Positions 6,007 to 7,688 of a stretch of DNA of 7,688 nt are shown here, in pieces. This DNA comes from an uncultured Fretibacterium sp. Lineage in GTDB: Bacteria > Synergistota > Synergistia > Synergistales > Aminobacteriaceae. A program made the position numbers and the translations under genes. The notes below the pieces were generated by a model. The model saw only the letters and a program-made list of their open reading frames with translations. It did no database searches and was not told the DNA's origin. Location of the stretch: the NCBI GenBank assembly GCA_937892105.1, contig CALAUZ010000382.1, positions 1 to 7,688 of the forward strand, read 5' to 3'. Position 1 is the first letter of the stretch. Every line of letters starts with the position of its first letter.

Positions 6007-7688
6007 TTATTGCCTCCTTTTCACGCCGGATACGGCTTTTTCAATAATAGTTTTTGTGTTCGGTAGTAACTGCTTCTCCAATGGCCCACAGCAAGGGATC
6101 GGACATTCAGGCATGTTAAGGCGTTTAACGGATTTTAGCAGACCTGCTTCTGCTTCCATAAGCTGTGTTACAACTTCGCTTCCCCAGCTTGCAAAGGCAT
6201 TTCCTTCTTCTATAGTTAAAAGATTACCGTTTGAGGCTTTCACAGAATCAAGAATTGAGAACACGTTGAACGGATAAAGCTGTGTAGGACACACAACTTC
6301 AGCTATTACGTCATAATCTTCAAATAATTTCTGCTGTGCCTCCTCTGCAAATTCAAGCATACCGCCGTAGCAGAGAATAGTTAAATCCGCTTTCCCTTCT
6401 GGTCTAATTCGCACAGTTGGGTACGCCTCATCGCTTATTTCAACTATGAAGCCAGCCTCTATGTCTGTCTTTAGCCTCTTGGCATAGAGCATTTTATTCT
6501 CTATAACAAGAGCTGGCTGTTTCAATTCTCTGAAAAGTCTATCGTAAATAAGTGCTGGATTTATTCTCTGGTTCAAGACCAAGACAAGAGTCTGAGGAAT
6601 ACCAAGAAAATGCTTCTCGATGCTTTGACTATGTGTAGGCCCATAACCACGCCCACCGCCCATCGGAGTCCTGATGATAACCGGATTCTCAACCTGACCG
6701 TTATACATCAACGGGAATTTGGCTGCGTGATTCAAAATCTGATCGAATGTCAGAGTCATGAAGTCGCCGAACATAATCTCACAAACTGGAATCTTACCGG
6801 CAAGAGATAGACCATTTCCGATACCGACTATTGCGGATTCACTAATACTCGTTCCTCGCACTCTGTCAGGGAATGCGGTTGACAGCCCTTTTGTAGCCTT
6901 GAATGAGCCGCCGTAAGGATCGAGAATATCCTCACCAAGCATGATGATCCGATCATCTTTTGCCATATTTTCAGCAAAGCAATTGCGGATTATCTCATTT
7001 ATTCGGTGAGAGCGACCGACTTGACCAGTTTCTTGACCGACTTTCGGATTTTTGACATCTTCGAGAGTTGTTAAATTTAATCTTGTCCATGTAATAGCGT
7101 GTCTATGATGCGGAGGTAGAACTGGCGGCTTTGCAAGAGGAGCTTTCTCCGCCGCCTCAACTGCCGCATCAATTCGTCGTTCAGCTTCATTTACGAACTC
7201 TTTATACTTCTTTGGTTCAGCTTTTGAGAAGGCTGTAATTACGTCTCGTTCGTAATAGGATTCAATCAGTTCTTTCGGTCTATCATCGTCACCTTTTGAA
7301 TGAGCCATGAGGCGATCGGTCTGGATACGTACAGCGGCAGGCTTCCCGTTTCGCACATATTCAACCGCCGATTCAAGCGTTTCATAGAGATTCTGTAAAT
7401 CCCATGTATCCGTGTCAAATGTGTTTATACCAAAAGCCGAAAAACGAGCAAGTATATCCCCTGCTATCGTTACTTCTTGCGGCGTACTTTGAGAAAATCG
7501 GTTATTTTCTATTACGATAAGAACCGGAAGTTCCCATTTCGATATTAGATTTGCCGCTTCGTAAACTGTCCCTTCACCAAGTGTCCCTTCGCCGATGAAA
7601 GCCACAGCGATCCCATATTCAGTCTTGTGTATGTTTTCTTCGGATGGTGAGTTTGTTGATGATGCTGTTTCAGATATTATAGAATTTT
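6007..7688 (-). CDS. Fused alpha/beta E1 subunit of a thiamine-diphosphate 2-oxoacid dehydrogenase complex (5'-truncated by window edge)
   Basis: The frame is open to the right edge, so the true start lies outside; 559 residues are visible. E1 decarboxylates a 2-oxoacid on thiamine diphosphate and acylates the E2 lipoyl arm. The alpha part (to about 7110) carries the ThDP/Mg motif at 7501-7593, beginning IGEGTLGEG and ending ENN, and then a loop with RLMAHSKGDDDR that resembles the HS..DD phosphate loop of E1 alpha. A Pro/Ala/His-rich linker leads to the beta part (from about 7017 to the stop), with GRSHRINEII, MLGEDI, SISESAIVGIGNGLSLAG, EIMFGDF, GPTHSQSIEKHF and a C-terminal transketolase-C domain with TIEEG. 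Two oddities are visible: the Mg-binding GDG is GEG, and a Ser/Asn-rich stretch (about 7621-7688) lies just before the GEG strand. E2 starts 2 nt downstream. Family is confident; substrate (pyruvate, branched-chain, acetoin-like or other) is not determined. Confidence 0.93.
   Translation of the reverse strand, partial: NSIISETASSTNSPSEENIHKTEYGIAVAFIGEGTLGEGTVYEAANLISKWELPVLIVIENNRFSQSTPQEVTIAGDILARFSAFGINTFDTDTWDLQNLYETLESAVEYVRNGKPAAVRIQTDRLMAHSKGDDDRPKELIESYYERDVITAFSKAEPKKYKEFVNEAERRIDAAVEAAEKAPLAKPPVLPPHHRHAITWTRLNLTTLEDVKNPKVGQETGQVGRSHRINEIIRNCFAENMAKDDRIIMLGEDILDPYGGSFKATKGLSTAFPDRVRGTSISESAIVGIGNGLSLAGKIPVCEIMFGDFMTLTFDQILNHAAKFPLMYNGQVENPVIIRTPMGGGRGYGPTHSQSIEKHFLGIPQTLVLVLNQRINPALIYDRLFRELKQPALVIENKMLYAKRLKTDIEAGFIVEISDEAYPTVRIRPEGKADLTILCYGGMLEFAEEAQQKLFEDYDVIAEVVCPTQLYPFNVFSILDSVKASNGNLLTIEEGNAFASWGSEVVTQLMEAEAGLLKSVKRLNMPECPIPCCGPLEKQLLPNTKTIIEKAVSGVKRRQ
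6013..6018 (-). promoter_or_regulatory. Ribosome binding site of E2
   Basis: A perfect AGGAGG on the minus strand, 8 nt before the E2 ATG and inside the last codons of E1. It fixes the E2 start at 6004 and suggests translational coupling of E1 and E2 in equal amounts. Confidence 0.85.

Noticed and set aside
2176..7688. Glycine cleavage system as the reason for lipoate genes
   Set aside because: No GcvT, GcvP or GcvH motifs are present; E1 and E2 motifs clearly place the operon with 2-oxoacid dehydrogenase complexes.

Overview
The window is a single tightly packed minus-strand operon from a bacterium. It reads from the right edge (7688) to the left edge and uses nearly every base. GC content looks to be in the low forties per cent. 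Strong Shine-Dalgarno sequences (AGGAGG, GGGAGGA) sit directly before the E2 and E3 starts. Nothing in the sequence fixes the taxon. The strong ribosome binding sites, modest GC and absence of organellar features say only 'bacterial', possibly an anaerobe or uncultured lineage (inference).

Layout in transcription order: (1) 7688-6007, a fused alpha/beta E1 of a thiamine-diphosphate 2-oxoacid dehydrogenase, cut by the right edge; (2) 6004-4343, a lipoyl-bearing E2 acyltransferase with an unusual C-terminal CxxC/CxxC zinc-ribbon-like tail; (3) 4337-3561, an acyl carrier protein (ACP) domain fused to an AcpS-type 4'-phosphopantetheinyl transferase; (4) 3558-2176, dihydrolipoamide dehydrogenase (E3); (5) 2103-34, a lipoate-protein ligase fused to a C-terminal HExxH...ExxxD metallopeptidase-like domain. 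Genes 1-4 are separated by only 2, 5 and 2 nt. A 72-nt gap before gene 5 holds a possible weak promoter and three CTGTT repeats spaced 10 nt apart. The last 33 nt (1-33) contain no recognisable gene or convincing terminator.

How the parts may work together: E1 decarboxylates a 2-oxoacid (or equivalent donor) and loads the acyl or hydroxyalkyl unit on the E2 lipoyl arm. E3 reoxidises the lipoyl group, and the ligase would attach lipoate to E2. A self-activating ACP-AcpS protein between E2 and E3 suggests that the acyl group is handed to an ACP phosphopantetheine arm instead of, or as well as, to free CoA. That would make the operon a dedicated acyl-ACP supply module, as described for PDH-like systems that load two-carbon units on carrier proteins in some natural-product pathways. 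The chemical substrate and final product cannot be read from this window.

The most unusual points are the ligase-peptidase fusion, the ACP-AcpS fusion inside a 2-oxoacid dehydrogenase operon, and the zinc-ribbon tail on E2.
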